From: Hymenoscyphus infarciens
Taxonomy: Eukaryota; Ascomycota; Leotiomycetes; Helotiales; Helotiaceae
Length of the DNA stretch: 64,000 bases
Assembly: GCA_001414345.1 (NCBI GenBank)
Contig: LLCB01000061.1
Location: 62,001 to 126,000 of the forward strand
Direction: 5' to 3'
Part shown: positions 13,490 through 27,179 of the stretch, one piece after another
Position numbering within the stretch: position 1 is the stretch's first letter
Layout of the letters: each line of letters starts with the position of its first letter
The notes under the pieces: generated by a model
The model's input: only the letters and a program-made list of their open reading frames with translations
What the model was told of the DNA's origin: nothing
Database searches by the model: none
Translations under genes and position numbers: made by a program

Positions 13490-14055
13490 TTTCGTTATAT
13501 ATACGTATTTGAGACTATTTTGAGAATTTCTATATTTGCTAGCTAGCTTCTAGTATCTTACTCTATACTCTCTTATATGCTTTCTTTTTAGGCTAATTAA
13601 GAGGATCTTTAAGTATCTTACTAATATAAGAGTAAAAAGAGTAAATACTATTAGCTATCGTACTTATTTAAGAGACTAAAAAGTACTAACTACTCCTAGC
13701 GAGCGTATCGCGAAGAGAGTACGAGAGTAGAGTTAAAAAGAGCTTAATACGACGTTAAAAGCAATAGAAAGTAATATTAATAAAATAGAGGTTACTTAAT
13801 ACGAGAGGAGATATATATATACCTTCTCTTACTTATTAAGCTAATTCCTTAATTTACTATAAACCTCTTCTATTTATTACTTTTTATTATATATATATAT
13901 TTGAGGCTATTTTAAGAATTTCTATATTTACTAGCTAGCTTCTAGTATCTTACTCTATACTCTCTTATATACTTTCTTTTTAGGCTAATTAAGAGGCTTT
14001 TTAAGTATCTTACTAATATAAGAGTATAAAGAGTAAGTACTATTAGCTATCTTAA
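13490..14055 (+). repeat. Two direct copies of a ~165-bp repeat
   Basis: The block at about 13,490-13,660 (TTTCTATATTTGCTAGCTAG onward) is repeated with few changes at about 13,885-14,055 (TTTCTATATTTACTAGCTAG). Spacing is about 395 bp. The differences I see are mainly transitions of the RIP type. It could be an LTR or subterminal repeat, but no element end is defined. Confidence 0.65.
13732..13876 (+). repeat. LTR-like direct repeat, left copy
   Basis: Starts GTTAAAAAGAGCTTAATA and ends TATAAACCTCTTCTAT. It matches 24,534-24,677 in the same orientation over about 145 bp, with mainly transition differences. The two copies bracket 10.8 kb that includes the LINE, so they could be long terminal repeats of an older element or copies of an independent repeat. 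Confidence 0.5.
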
Positions 14056-14599
14056 GTAAGATTACTTAACTAATTAAAGAGAAGCTACTATAAATATAAG
14101 AAAGAATAAAGCTTAAAAGTAATATATAAAGGACTATAAGTAGTATAAACAGCGAAGTAATATAGTTATAATAGAGAATATATTACCTACTAACTATAGA
14201 GGTCTTCTAAAGCCTTACTAGGCTAAGAGAGAGAGAGCTCTAGTTATTAAAAAGCGCTTATTTAAAAGATATCGCTTTTAATAGCTTAGAGTAAAGTATC
14301 TCTTAAAAGTATTTAAAGTCTATCTTTTTAGTATCTAAATATCTATATCTAATACTCTATTATTAGAAGTATATTATATAGCCTCTTTATAAGAACTATG
14401 TTCTAAATATAATATACTATTATAGATATTAACTATTTAGAGATAGTATTATAAAGAGCTAATATATCGGTTTCTTATAAAGAAGCCGCCTTTCTAGTAA
14501 AAGAGTAGTATTATAAGAGATTAAGAATTAAAAGTAACTAGTACTTAAAGTACTACTATAAGATATATAAGTAACTCTATATCTAATACTAATATCTCT

Positions 14600-17500
14600 A
14601 TCTCTATATACTCGTAGTCTGATTTACTTAATTATAGATATATAATTATTATTATTATTCTTACGCTACGTAGGCTATAGACTAAGCTCTAAGAGTAAGT
14701 AGTATATCTTCTATTCTAGTTTATATAGCCTTTTAGCTCGTTCTTCTTCGCCTCTCGAGCTTCTTTATAAGTATAATTCTCCTTTTCTTTAGTTCTTACT
14801 ACTATCTATTTAGAGCTTATCTCTCTAACTTAGTAATATAGTAGAGAGGTATAGTAGATTAGCGTATTTAACCTACTAAGGTGTATATTAGTAGTATAAG
14901 AGGTATATTTACCTCTAGAATTGTCTAAGCCGAGGTCTTATCTTCTAGTATACCTTAGCTTTCTCCTTCTATTCCTCTCTTTCTTTTACCTCTTTCTTAC
15001 TCTCCTCTCTTTCTTTAAGTAATTCTAGTACTAGCTTATACTCCTAGAGTCTCTCTAGTCTAAGTAGCTAAGTAGTTACTCTTAGTACTAGTTTCTTATT
15101 TACTAGTATCTCTCTTAGCTCTTATAGATTCTTAATCCTCTTTTCTAAAGCTCTTATAAGTATGTCTCTTTCTTATAGAATATCTTAGTAAAATAGGACT
15201 AGGTATTCTACTATCTCCTTACTACTTATATAAATATACTATAGTATAACCTAGTTTAGTACTCTTCTTATAAAGAGGAAGGTATTTAGTCCTATTACTT
15301 CTATTTATATCTAGATAAGTAGTAAGCTCTTTACCTTAGTAAGCCTCTTATAAACCTTTTATAGCTCTTACTTATCTAGGTTTACTTTATCTAATACTTC
15401 TATATATTATATTAGGTTCCTCTCTTAAGTTCTTCTCTTTTAAGTCTCTAGGCAGTTCTTCTATTCTATAAGCGTAGTATTATATTTAAATCCCGCTCCT
15501 TTTACTTCTTACTTCTCTTCCTACTTCTATCTTACTTTCTATAAGTAAGGTATTACCTTCCTTACCTTTATTAGTTTACCTCTTCTTCTCTTTTTTAGCT
15601 ATATTACTATATATCTATAGGTATTCTAGATTAGTTCTTCTAGCTTAGACCTTTAGAACTTTCTCTTAAAAGTAGCTACTTATAGATTAAGATATAAGTT
15701 AATTAGTATATAGTCTACTTTAACTTCTAGGTTCTAAACTAAGGTAGCTTTATATACCTCTATTACTACTTATAAGTATCTTAATTATTATATAGAGAAG
15801 CTTCTTACTATTCCCTTTATATTCTCTTCTTTTAGTATAATATAGTATTATACTAACGCTCTATATACTATTATACTTCTTATTACTACTATATATATCT
15901 ACCTTACTTAGTAGTAGTCTACTCTCTACGTTTTTCTAGTAAGCCTTATAAGTATAAAGGTTTATATTATAAGCTTCTTCTAAACTCTTTCTTAATATAC
16001 CTTCTAGTTTAGTTTCCTATTAAGCTCTACTTCTAAGAACTTTATATATTTAACTAGTATAAGCCTTATCTTCTTAAACTAGACTATCTCTTTTTATAGT
16101 ACTCTTATTCTTATAAAGTATATAAGCACTATCTTCTCTAGACTAAAAGCTATCTCTTACTTATTTACCTACTTATTATATACTTTTTAAGCTATTTTAA
16201 GTATTTTATAGTTTACTACTATGTTTTTTAATATTATAAGTAGATTTATATTATCTATAAAGCCTATTATAATAAGCTTATTAATTCTTACTAGGTCTTT
16301 ATATAGTATTAAGGTAAAGAGGATAAATAGTATTAGTAATAGTACTAATCCTTATAAGACGCTTTATTTAAGGTCTCTTTTATCTACTAATTATCTATTA
16401 AAGAATAGTATAGCTCTTTATCTTAAGAAGAAGCTCTTTATCTATATTACTACCTACTATAGAACCTTCTTCGCTTTTAATATATAAAGTAGCTATATAT
16501 AGTCTACTTAGTTAAAAGCTCTTACTATATCTAGTTAGGCTAGGGACGTATAGCTCTTATTTTCTTATATTATATATATACTCTCTATTACTATTCTAAT
16601 TACTAGCTCTATATTTTAGTACTTCTAGTTACTTATCTATAGCTCTAGTAGTATTACTATTTCCTTTATAAGCTATATAAGCTTTTATACTATTACTTTT
16701 TTAAGAATCTTATTTATAGTTAAGAGTAGTATTATTAGCTAGTAGGCTCTTACTTTACTTTACTTCTTAGTTATTTTACCTAGTTTTCTTAGTACTACTA
16801 CCTTTATATAGTAGAAGTAGAATAAGAAGTATTATAAGTAAAAGCTTATTTCTACTATTATAGTAAGTACTTTATAAAGTAGTTTATTATAAGCTTTTAG
16901 AAAGCTGTTTACTAATATATTAAATCTTAGTACTTTTTATAGTACTAACCTTATAACTCTCTTAATATACTTCTTATTTATATATTAGCTTACTAAGTGC
17001 CTTTTAGAGAAGCTCTTAGTATTCTAGTCTCTATTAGGAACGCTTAAGTAGTTAGCTATTAACTCTAAGAAGAACTTTTCTATAAAGATATAAGCCTTCT
17101 CTTAGTAGGTCTTATCTTTTATTTTATTAAGTAATATAAGTATTAGTAGTACTAGTACTTCTAGTCTTATATATCTTTTAAAGTATACTTACTTCTTAAG
17201 TATCTAGAGTTTCCTTTTATCCTTTACTACCTCTACTAGTACCTCTCTTTAGCTCTTTATCTTTACTTTTCTACTTACTATTTAAAGTTTCTAAAGAGTA
17301 TTATTAAGCTACTATTTTAAGCTTCTTATTTAGTACTTCTTTTAAGTCCTTTTATATCTCCTTACCTTTTTTAACGCTTCTTTAACCTCTATATTCTACT
17401 AAGGCTATACTCTCTCTCTATCTAGCTTTTAGAGTAGTATTAAGGCCTTTACTATTCTTTAAAGGTCTTTTATAAGTCTTTATACTACTTTCTTAAGTTC

Positions 17501-20450
17501 TTATATATTTTAGATTATAAGTGTTTTTAAGTAAGAGGCTTCTACTTTAACTAGGATCTTATTTATTAGTCTCTAGCTAAATCTAAGTACCTATAGTACC
17601 TTTCCTTCTTCTTCTACTTTTATTATAAGAAGTTAAGCTATATAGTCTAATCTTAGTAGGTCTAAAGACCTTTATTAGGTTACTATATTCTTAGTAGAGA
17701 AGGTAAGGTTAATTATAGAGTTATAAGAGCTCTCTCTTCTTTATATAGCTTTACTATAAAGTATATCCTACTCTAGTATCTATAGTATCTCTTCAGTTAT
17801 TCTTATACCCTACGTGATTTAGTAGAACGCGGTTCTAACCTTATATTTCTAGCTCTAACGCGACTAAATATTTAAATCATTATCTTATTCTTTAAACTCT
17901 ACTAAAGTATATAATAATGCTGAAATTCAACAATGATTTACCTATAATCTTATGTTTAAAAAGCTCTATTAAAAAAATAATCATTTTAGCGTAAGTTAGC
18001 CTATAATACCTACTTCTACCACTTCTACTACTTCTACCGCCACTTTTATACTCTTTTATCCTTCTTTTTAATTAATATGCCTCTTCTAGGATAGCGTAAG
18101 GCTAATGCTAATAAGCTAGGACGAAAAAGTCTACTAAAAGAGCCTTAAAAGCTACTAAAAAAGTTCTCTCAAAGAGAAGGCCTCTTAAGTATACGGCGCG
18201 CCTACCTTATATACGTTAAACTAAGAGCTAGTATAAGCAGTATAATATACCTATTTATAGTAGTAATTAGCTATGTTAGAAAGAGGTAGAAAGAGCTTTA
18301 ATTTAGATTTTAATATCTTAGCACTCCTAAACTAGCTTAGTAGCATCGTAGTTCGAAGCTACCTAGATTTTAGTCTAAAACTACTCTAAATAAGAGTAGT
18401 TTTAAACCGGACTGCTGAACGCGTCTACACGTGGGGTATAAGAATAACTGAAGAGATAGTAAGTTTAAGAATAAGGTCTATATTCTTATTATATCTTTTA
18501 TATATATTTTATAAAAAGTAGTAAGTATTTAGGTTACTTATTATAAGTACTTTTCTTAGTCTTACTTACTAGAGTATATCTTTAATTAGTATCTACTCTA
18601 TTTATAGGTTATAGACTAAGTAGACTATTATCTTATCTACTCTCTTCTCTATTATTATACTTACCTAGTTCTTACTTATAGTATATATCTAACTTGCTTT
18701 TAAGTATCTTTTATATATAAAGAGTACTACTATCTTATCTAACTAGATTATATTATATCTTAAGCTTAAGGAGTAGCTAGGAGAGTCTCTTATACTATTC
18801 TATACTAGTTCTTAGATTACTAATATATTATATTTCTTCTTATAATTTAGAGCTATATTAAGAGCTTCTAGTATCTTCTTTATATTCTAGTATAGTACTA
18901 TTATACTTATAGTAGTCTTATAAGTAGAGTTTAAATTACTTCTATTTCTTCTCTATTTAGATCTCTTATTATACTAAGAGAGCTTTTTAGCCTTTCTAAG
19001 AACTAGGTTAGGTTACTACTATTTATATATCCTACTTTATTTATATCTATTAGCTTTCTTAGTATAGATCTCTATCTCTACCTCTTCTTTAAGCTTTATA
19101 AGCCCTCTTTCTAGCTAAAGGTAAATAGGTAAAATATCTCTATCTTACTCTCTTTTAAGAGTCTTTATAGGTTTATAAACATAGTTATTCTATTAAGATA
19201 TTATTCTCTTATCTACTTATAATATTACTCCTCTATATAACACTCCTTTATAAATACTAGGTGTCTTCTTTTATAATTCCTATACTTTACTAGGTATTCT
19301 TTTAAGTCTTTCTTACTAGAGTACTCTTCTTTACTCTCTTTATACCTCTTATATATATACTAGGCGTACCTCTTATCTTATTTATAAAAGTATACTATAT
19401 ACTCTTACTTTTAGTACTTATAGCACCTCTATACTACTACCTCTAAGACGTATCTTTTATATAAGAAGTATTATACCTCTTATAGTATTCCTCTTATATA
19501 TAGCCTTCTTACTTCCTCTATTATTACTACTTTAAGGATAGTTCCTTTAGACTAGTCTCTTCTATTTCTAATACTCTCTATATCTATTTTCTTATTATAT
19601 AATCTTTAGTATTCTTATATTAGAGGTTTAAGAGATACTTTATAGTATACTCCTTATCTTATTCTTAAGTATATTTACTAAGGCTCTTTTTATAAGCACT
19701 ACTAGCGTTCTTACTACTACTACTATTCCTTATCTAAATACCTTCTTTATTTAGCTATTATCTTATATATGTCTTATCTACTTCTCTTTCTTAAACCTTA
19801 TTATAATATCCTTACTCTAGAGCTTTTAAGCTACTATTACTCCTACTTTATATCTGTTTATATTTATAGCTCTAATTATCTCCTTTAGTAATAGCTTATT
19901 CTTCTCTTTATCTATCTCTATTACTTAGACTATAATCTTCTTTATATATTTAGCTAATACTACGTATTCCCTTTATAATATAGTTACTACCTCTCTTTAT
20001 AGTCTTCTAGTTCTAGCTCTCTCTACCTATATTAGATTATACTTCTTTATTCCTCTTATTCTCTTAACTATAATAGTAAGCTCCTTTTATAGAATTCTAT
20101 ATATAATTATATTATCCCTTCCCTTCCTAGTTCTCTTATACTTAAGCACTTTTCCTACTACTTTAATAATTACTTTAATACCTCTCTCTTCTATTACTAA
20201 GTTAAGTATTATTTAGATTAGACTCTTCTCTATTATATTTATATAGTCTAATACTCTCTTCTATCCCCTTATACTCTACTCTTCTTAGTTTATTATACTA
20301 TCTTTATTAGTTACTAATACTCTAGAGAGAGGAATAGAAGCTCTTTATAAGCCTCTCTTTTTTCTACTACTACTACTACTATAATTATTTAGTATAATTG
20401 TAAGATACTTTAGTCTCTTTTTAGACTATCTAATAGTCGTCTAAACGTAT
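14600..20450 (-). mobile_element. RIP-inactivated Tad-like non-LTR retrotransposon (LINE)
   Basis: Read on the minus strand, decayed frames spell a non-LTR element. The endonuclease end is at about 18,512-18,553 (VLIISNLNTYYFL, matching the VLIxGDFNxxHPLW motif), continuing after an insertion at about 17,700 (SYNSIINLTFSTKNIVT, matching STIDLTFxTxN). The reverse transcriptase follows at about 16,930-16,770 (NSFLKA, VVVLRKLGK, RAY). The GLxxxxILF block is near 16,350. The catalytic box is at 16,239-16,264 as GFIDNINLL, where GFVDDINLL is typical of Tad/I-like LINEs. The FSLEKIVLIYF and KFLEVELNRKL blocks follow near 16,000-16,130. Stops and G-to-A changes throughout show RIP. Outer limits are estimates: the upstream part may be ORF1 and the downstream part RNase H, but neither is proven. 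Confidence 0.75.
17788..18456 (+). mobile_element. ~670-bp TIR element, copy A, inserted in the LINE endonuclease
   Basis: Terminal inverted repeats TCTCTTCAGTTATTCTTATA and its complement at the right end, with the match running on to CACGTG; flanked by TA on both sides (17,786-17,787 and 18,457-18,458). It interrupts the LINE endonuclease: motifs on both sides continue one domain, so this is a later insertion. TA duplication suggests a Tc1/mariner/pogo-type source. The least mutated of the four copies. No transposase is readable, only a short basic peptide near 18,121. Confidence 0.8.
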
Positions 20451-23400
20451 TTTAAGGCTTTTAGAGTCACTTTATTAATTCTGAAATTTTTTTTAATTAA
20501 TATATAATTATATATTTATCTTCTTTAATAAAAGTAATATCTTATTATTAAAGACGTATATATATAAATACTCTATAGTTAGCTAAATTAGTATCTTTAT
20601 ATATAATCTCTACTATTTAAAGGAATCTTATAAAAGCTAGCTTTATAGTAGCTTTAAAGTTAAGACTATTAATCTATTCTAGTTATAGGACTCGAGGCCT
20701 AGTTTTTAGAGCTTAAGAGGTAATCTAATATAATTATACTATTAATAAAGGCTTTACTTTCTTCTTCTTATAAAAGCTCTATATTACTTAAACGTCTACT
20801 ATACTTCGTTATAAAAGCAGAGACTTAAATAGCTTTAGAACTAGGTTATATTTAACGTATATTAAGTGAATTATAGAAAGGCTGATTTATATAGAGTCTA
20901 CTTTTAAAAGTCTCTAACTAATCCTCTTATAAGCTTTTCTTAAAACCTACTTATAAAGTGTTAAAGTCGTCGTAGGCTATAGTTGCTAGAGTCTCTTAAT
21001 CTAGAACCTCTTAAAAGAGTATATATATATATTATATACTTTCTAAGTATTTAGTAAGAGGCTATAATAAAGAAGCTTTATATATATCTTAGATATTCTA
21101 ACTTTATCTTTTATATATTTAAAGTAATTAAGAGAGAGATTATTAAATTAAGGAACTACTAGTATAAGTACTAATTAGCTATTATTCTATATAAATTATA
21201 TAAGAGAGTATCTACTAAGTTATTATCTACTCTTAGTATATACTTCGATTATATATTAATATTATATTAGATAGCTAGATATAAAGTAGCTTATAAAAAG
21301 CGATTTTAGTAGAAGTATCTTAAGAGCTACTTAAGAAGTCTAATTTACGTAGTAATATTATCTATATAGATATTTACTCTCTTTATTACTTATATCTCCT
21401 CTTATTATTTAAAAGATACTTTTACTATCTTAATCTTAAAGATATTTATATTAAATTAAGTGTTCTTTCTATTCTTTAGAAGAGGTAACTAAAGAGCGTA
21501 TTCTTTTAGTAGTATATATATATACTCTTACTAAACGTATCTTAGATTATCTACTTCTAAATAGAAGGCCTCTAAGTCTTTAATAGAGATATTATAAAAG
21601 AGATATATATATAGACAGATATTATTAAAGAAGTATATACTATTAAACTATACTATCTAAGGTCTTGCTAGAATTTCTTTAAAAAGCGCCTCCTTTCTAT
21701 ATAAGGTACTTAGTTAAGCTATATATATATAAATGTCTAGAAGTTATAGTAGAAGGCCTAGCCTAATTATACTATAGAAGTATAAAAAGATAGAAGGCTA
21801 GTAAGCGATTTAAGCTTATTATAGATAATACTTCTATAGTTAATAAATTAATATATCTTAAGCTTTATTCTAACTAGCTTTTCTAGTAGTATAGAGACTC
21901 TAAAAGTAATAGTATCTACTAAATATTCTAAGAGTATATCTTAAGCACTCTTTTTATTATTAATTAGTATAATAAGAGTTCTATACTCTATAGCTTATTC
22001 TTCTAAGAATTAAGACGTAGCTTTAGTAGCTTTAAATATAGCGAACTCGTTATCTAAATAGTAGCTTATAATATACTACTCTAAGTTTAACTATATTATC
22101 TATTTAAGAGCCTTTATAAAGATATTAAAGATAAATAGTACTATAGTAAGGCTAAAGAGTAGTATTATATAAGTATAATAAATCTCTTTCTATTAGAAAT
22201 CTAAAAGCTAGCGTATTTATAATATAATTAGTACTATTTAAAAAGCGTTAGATATATCTCTTTTAAGTATTATATACTCTTAGCTAGCTTCTTATACTAT
22301 AGCTAATATCTCTTAGAAAAAGACGTACTTTAAATATATATATTTATCTAATATATAATACTTTATTAAACGACCTTTAGAGTAAGATAAAGAGTATATT
22401 TAGTATTAATCGCTATTAAGCTTCGGCTTAGGTATAAAACTAAGTAGAGAGGCTATAAAAGATACTCTCTAGCGTAGATTAACTTTCTTAATTAAGCTAG
22501 CTTTTAAATCGTCTCTTACTTTTAAAGTTAAAAGCTTATTAAATTTAGTAGTAGATAAGAGGTTCTTTAATATATATAAAACTTCTAAGCTCTTATATTT
22601 AATTAGCGCTTTAAATCGAAGTAGATTATTAATATTTTCTAGAAGTAAGTGATTAGAATATTAGAGTAATAGTACCTTCTATACTTCTAGAGATAATAGA
22701 GAAGACGATATATCTAGTAGAGGTTTTAATATATTATATAAAGAGAAAAGTACTATAGTATTTAATTAAATAAATATAGAAGAGTATAGATAAGAAGATA
22801 TAAATTAGAGTAAAAGATCTTTATTAATACTACTATTATTTATATCTATTATCTCTCTTATACTAACTTCTTAGCTTTTTCTTATCTTCTTCTTATTACT
22901 CTTATTATCCTTCTTTTATAAATAGATTTATATATAATTTAAGTTCTTATAATCTCCTAGTTTACTTACTTTAAAGTATATCTATAAAGAGATATTACTA
23001 TTATAATTATAACTTTAATAACTCTCTCTTTCTTCTTCTCTACTACTACTATAGCCTAGTCTTCTTATCTAATAGTATTATATAATTATACTCTTAGATA
23101 TCTTTTATAATTCTACTCCTCTTAATCTACCTCTACTAACTACCTTTTCCTACTAGAATAGTACTAATTAGATTATCTCTACCTAGATATAATTCTTAAC
23201 TAAGCTTATAATTCTATAGTTAAAGTTATTAAGCTAAACGTAGATGTCTCTACTAAATAAGAAGATTATATATATAGTATATACTAGAAAATAATAGAAC
23301 TACTTAGTAGTATTAAATCTAAAGACTTTTAGTATCTTCTTTACTCTAATAATTAGTATATTATTAAAGAAGATAGTACTTTTATTATTATTAATTAGAG

Positions 23401-24533
23401 AGGTATTATTATCTAAGTAGTAGAGATCTCTTAGCTTAAATATACTTTATATAATTTATATTAAGTACTTCTTATATTTTAGAGAAAGGCTATTAATTAT
23501 ATTAAGTATATAAAAAGAGATATTCTTACTATTATTATTTACTACTAATATTCTTTTTAGTAGGTTCTCTTCTAGATTAATCTCTTTGCTTATTAGTAAT
23601 ACTTTCTAATAAGAAGAGAGGTTAGCTTATTAAGTATTATTAGTATATACTATCTCTCTCTCTAGTATATTAAATTATTAGCTTTATTTATCTACTCTTT
23701 AATTAGCTACTACTAGTATAGTAATATTATCTTAATTACTTTAGCTAAGCTCTAGAACTCTTACTAGGTTACTCTAAGTAGTAGCGCTAAAGTTATAAGA
23801 GTATTTTATATTAAAATTAGCTTATAAGTAGCTCTAAAAGCTCTAGAGGCCTTAAAAGTTAGATTATCTTATACTAAAGTTACTCTAATTAAAGTTATTC
23901 TAAGAGAAGCTTTATAGATATCTTTAAGAATATTTAAGAGGAAAACTCTAAAGATATTCTCTATTAAATAGTCTTTTTATATAACTCTAGTATCTACTAT
24001 TATATCTATTTATATATCTATTAACTTAAGAGTATTAGTTACTTTAAAAGAGAAGAGAGCTATTTGGAGGTCTATTATTAATTAGCTTATTTACTTAGAT
24101 AGAGTCTTAGAGAGAGGCTTTGTTAATATTATTATTATCGTTATTATTATCTATACTTTATAAGTAGAAGTCTATTCTATTATTATCTTAAGCTTAACTC
24201 TAGTTCTACTATACTTATACCTATCTTCTTTAATAGAGTAGATAGTAAGCGACGCCGCTGTTTATAATATTACCTTAGTTAATAATAGCGTCTTAGAGAG
24301 TATATTATACTTATATAGCTACTTAAGCGTTATAGTATACTTTATTAACTTATTTATCGCGCTCGTTGTTCTTAGTATTATTATCTTCTACTAGTTAAGC
24401 TTAGAGTGCTTTAATAGCGCTATTACTAGCTTTAGTAATAATACTCTTATAAATAACTTATTTACTACGTCTTAGAGATATTCTCTTAGTAGAATATATT
24501 AATAGATAGATAGATAGCCTAAGAGTATTATTA

Positions 24534-24677
24534 AGTTAAAAAGAGCTTAATATAATATTAAAAGTAATAGAAAGTAGTATTAATAGAATAGAGGTTACTT
24601 AGTATAAAAGAAGATATATATATACCTCTCTCTATTTATTAAGCTAATTTCTTAATTTACTATAAACCTCTTCTATA
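24534..24677 (+). repeat. LTR-like direct repeat, right copy
   Basis: Partner of 13,732-13,876, in the same orientation and about 145 bp long. It lies just upstream of TIR element copy B. Confidence 0.5.
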
Positions 24678-24753
24678 TTTTTTTTCAATACTTAAAAGAG
24701 TAACGCTATCTTACTTCTTAGTCTTCTATCTACTTCTACTAAAAATAATAGTA

Positions 24754-25427
24754 TCTCTTCAGTTATTCTTATACTCTACGTAACTTAGTAGAACGCGGTT
24801 CTAATCTTATATTTCTAGCTTTAATATAACTAAATATTTAAATTATTATCTTATTCTTTAAACTCTACTAAAGTATATAATAATATAGAAATTTAATAAT
24901 AATTTACCTATATTCTTATGTTTAAAAAGCTCTACTAAAAGAAAATTATTTCAGCGTAAGTTAGCCTATAATATAAGCCTACCTACTTCTACTACTTCTA
25001 CTACTTCTACTACTACTTTTATACTCTTTTATTACTTCTTTCTCTCGTAAGGCTAATACTACTCCTAGTACGAAAAAGTCTACTAAAAGAGCCTTAAAAG
25101 CTACTAAAAAAGTCCTTAAAAAGAAGGCCTCTTAAGTACGCCTTATAGACGTGTTTCTTAACTAGAAAGAATTCTATAAAATAGAAGTTATTAAAAGAGT
25201 AGAAGAGATTAAATAAAGAGATAGAAAGAGATATACCTCTACTATATATAAAGTAAGTATAAATAGCTTTAATTTAGATTTTAATATCTTAATACTCTTA
25301 AACTAGCTTAGTAGTATCGTAGTTTAAAGCTACCTAGATTTTAGTCTAAAACTATCTTAAATAAGAGTAGTTTTAAACTAGACTACTAAACACGTCTATA
25401 CGTAGAGTATAAGAATAACTAAAGAGA
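24754..25427 (+). mobile_element. ~670-bp TIR element, copy B
   Basis: Left end TCTCTTCAGTTATTCTTATA and right end TATAAGAATAACTAAAGAGA, flanked by TA. The interior aligns with copy A, including the TTCTAC triplet run and the lysine-rich codon run near 25,070-25,135. More transitions than copy A. Confidence 0.8.
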
Positions 25428-25593
25428 TACTAATAAATAGCGATCTTATATTATAAAGTCTTCTTTTTAGAAGCTTAGTATTCTTTAGATCTCGAGTATA
25501 CTTTTACTATTTTATAGTATAGTTCTTAATTAGTTTTAGTACTAAAAGTATACTAAAAAGTAGTAATACGCTAAGAGACGTTTAGAAACTACT

Positions 25594-26272
25594 ATTACTT
25601 TAGTTATTCTTATACTCTACGTATAGACGTGTTTAGTAGTCTAGTTTAAAACTACTCTTATTTAAGGTAGTTTTAGACTAAAATCTAGGTAGCTTTAAAC
25701 TATAATACTACTAAGCTAGTTTAAAAGTATTAAGATATTAAAATCTAAATTAAAGCTATTTATACTTACTTTATATATAGTAGAGGTATATCTCTTTCTA
25801 TCTCTTTATTTAATCTCTTCTACTCTTTTAATAACTTCTATCTTATAGAATTCTTTCTAGTTAAGAAACACGTCTATAAAGCGTACTTAAGAGGCCTTCT
25901 TTTTAAGGACTTTTTTAGTAGACTTTTTCGTACTAGAAGTAGTATTAGCCTTACGAGAGAAGGTATATTAATTAAAAAGAAGTAATAAAAGAGTATAAAA
26001 GTAGTAGTGGAAGTGGTAGAAGTAGTAGAAGTAGTAGAAGTAGATAAGCTTATATTATAGACTAACTTATACTAAAATGATTATTTTTTAGTAGAGCTTT
26101 TTAAATATAAGAATATAAGTAAATTATTATTAAATTTCTATATTATTATATACTTTAGTAGAGTTTAAAGAATAAGATAATAATTTAAATATTTAGTTAT
26201 ATTAGAGCTAGAAATATAAGATTAGAACCGCGTTCTACTAAATCACGTAAGATATAAGAATAACTGAAGAGA
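25594..26272 (-). mobile_element. ~670-bp TIR element, copy C, inverted relative to B
   Basis: The right end reads TATAAGAATAACTGAAGAGA followed by TA and is the complement of the usual left end. The left end is corrupted (TATTACTTTAGTTATTC). With copy B it forms a large inverted pair separated by about 165 bp (25,428-25,593). Confidence 0.75.
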
Positions 26273-26454
26273 TATCTCGTATATATATATATATATTATC
26301 TTACGATTTTTAGTAATATATATTCTAGATATATATAAGCTAAGTAAGCTCTTAGTATATATAATCTTTAAAATAGTTTTAGAATATTTATATAAGAAAT
26401 AAATAAATTCTATCTTAGATAGATTATTATTATATTAACGTTATCGAGATTCTA

Positions 26455-27153
26455 TCTCTTTAGCTATTCTTATACTATACGTGATTTAGTAGAATATAGT
26501 TCTAATCTTATATTTCTATCTCTAACGCGACTAAATATTTAAATTATTATCTTATTCTTTAAACTCTACTAAAGTATATAATAATATAGAAATTAAATAA
26601 TAATTTACTTATAATCTTATATTTAAAAAGCCTTACTAAAAAAAAAAATATTTTAGTATAAGTTAGCTTATAATATAAGTATATAAGCTAAGTTTCTCTT
26701 ATCTACTTCTACTACTTCTACTACTTCTATCGCCTCTTTTATACTCTTTTATTCTTCTTTTTAATTAATATACCTTCTCTAGAATAGCGTAAGACTAATG
26801 CTACTTCTAGTACTAAAAAGTCTACTAAAAAGGCTTTAAAAACTACTAAAAAGGCCTCTAAAAAGAAGGCCTCTTAAGCACGCTCTATAGACGTGTTTCT
26901 TAACTAGAAAGAATTCTATAAGATAGAAGTTATCAAGAATAGCGAGAGAGCGTAAATAAAGAGATAGAAATATATAAAGTATATATAAATAGCTTTAATT
27001 TAGATTTTAATATCTTAGTACTCCTAAACTAGCTTAGTAGTATTATAGTTCAAAGCTATCTAGATTTTAGTCTAAAACTATCTTAAATAAGAGTAGTTTC
27101 AAACTAGACTACTAAACGCGTTTATACGTAGAGTATAAGAATAACTAAAGAGA
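26455..27153 (+). mobile_element. ~670-bp TIR element, copy D
   Basis: Left end TCTCTTTAGCTATTCTTATA and right end TATAAGAATAACTAAAGAGA, flanked by TA (26,453-26,454 and 27,154-27,155). Slightly longer than A and B. It ends only 21 bp before the target duplication of the TRIM element. Confidence 0.75.
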
Positions 27154-27179
27154 TAGTATTAATATAATAGTAATAGTTA

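Noticed and set aside
16221..16487. 88-codon plus-strand ORF in the RIP island
   Set aside because: It is antisense to the decayed LINE reverse transcriptase catalytic box and has the Ile/Leu/Ser/Tyr bias expected of chance AT-rich frames.
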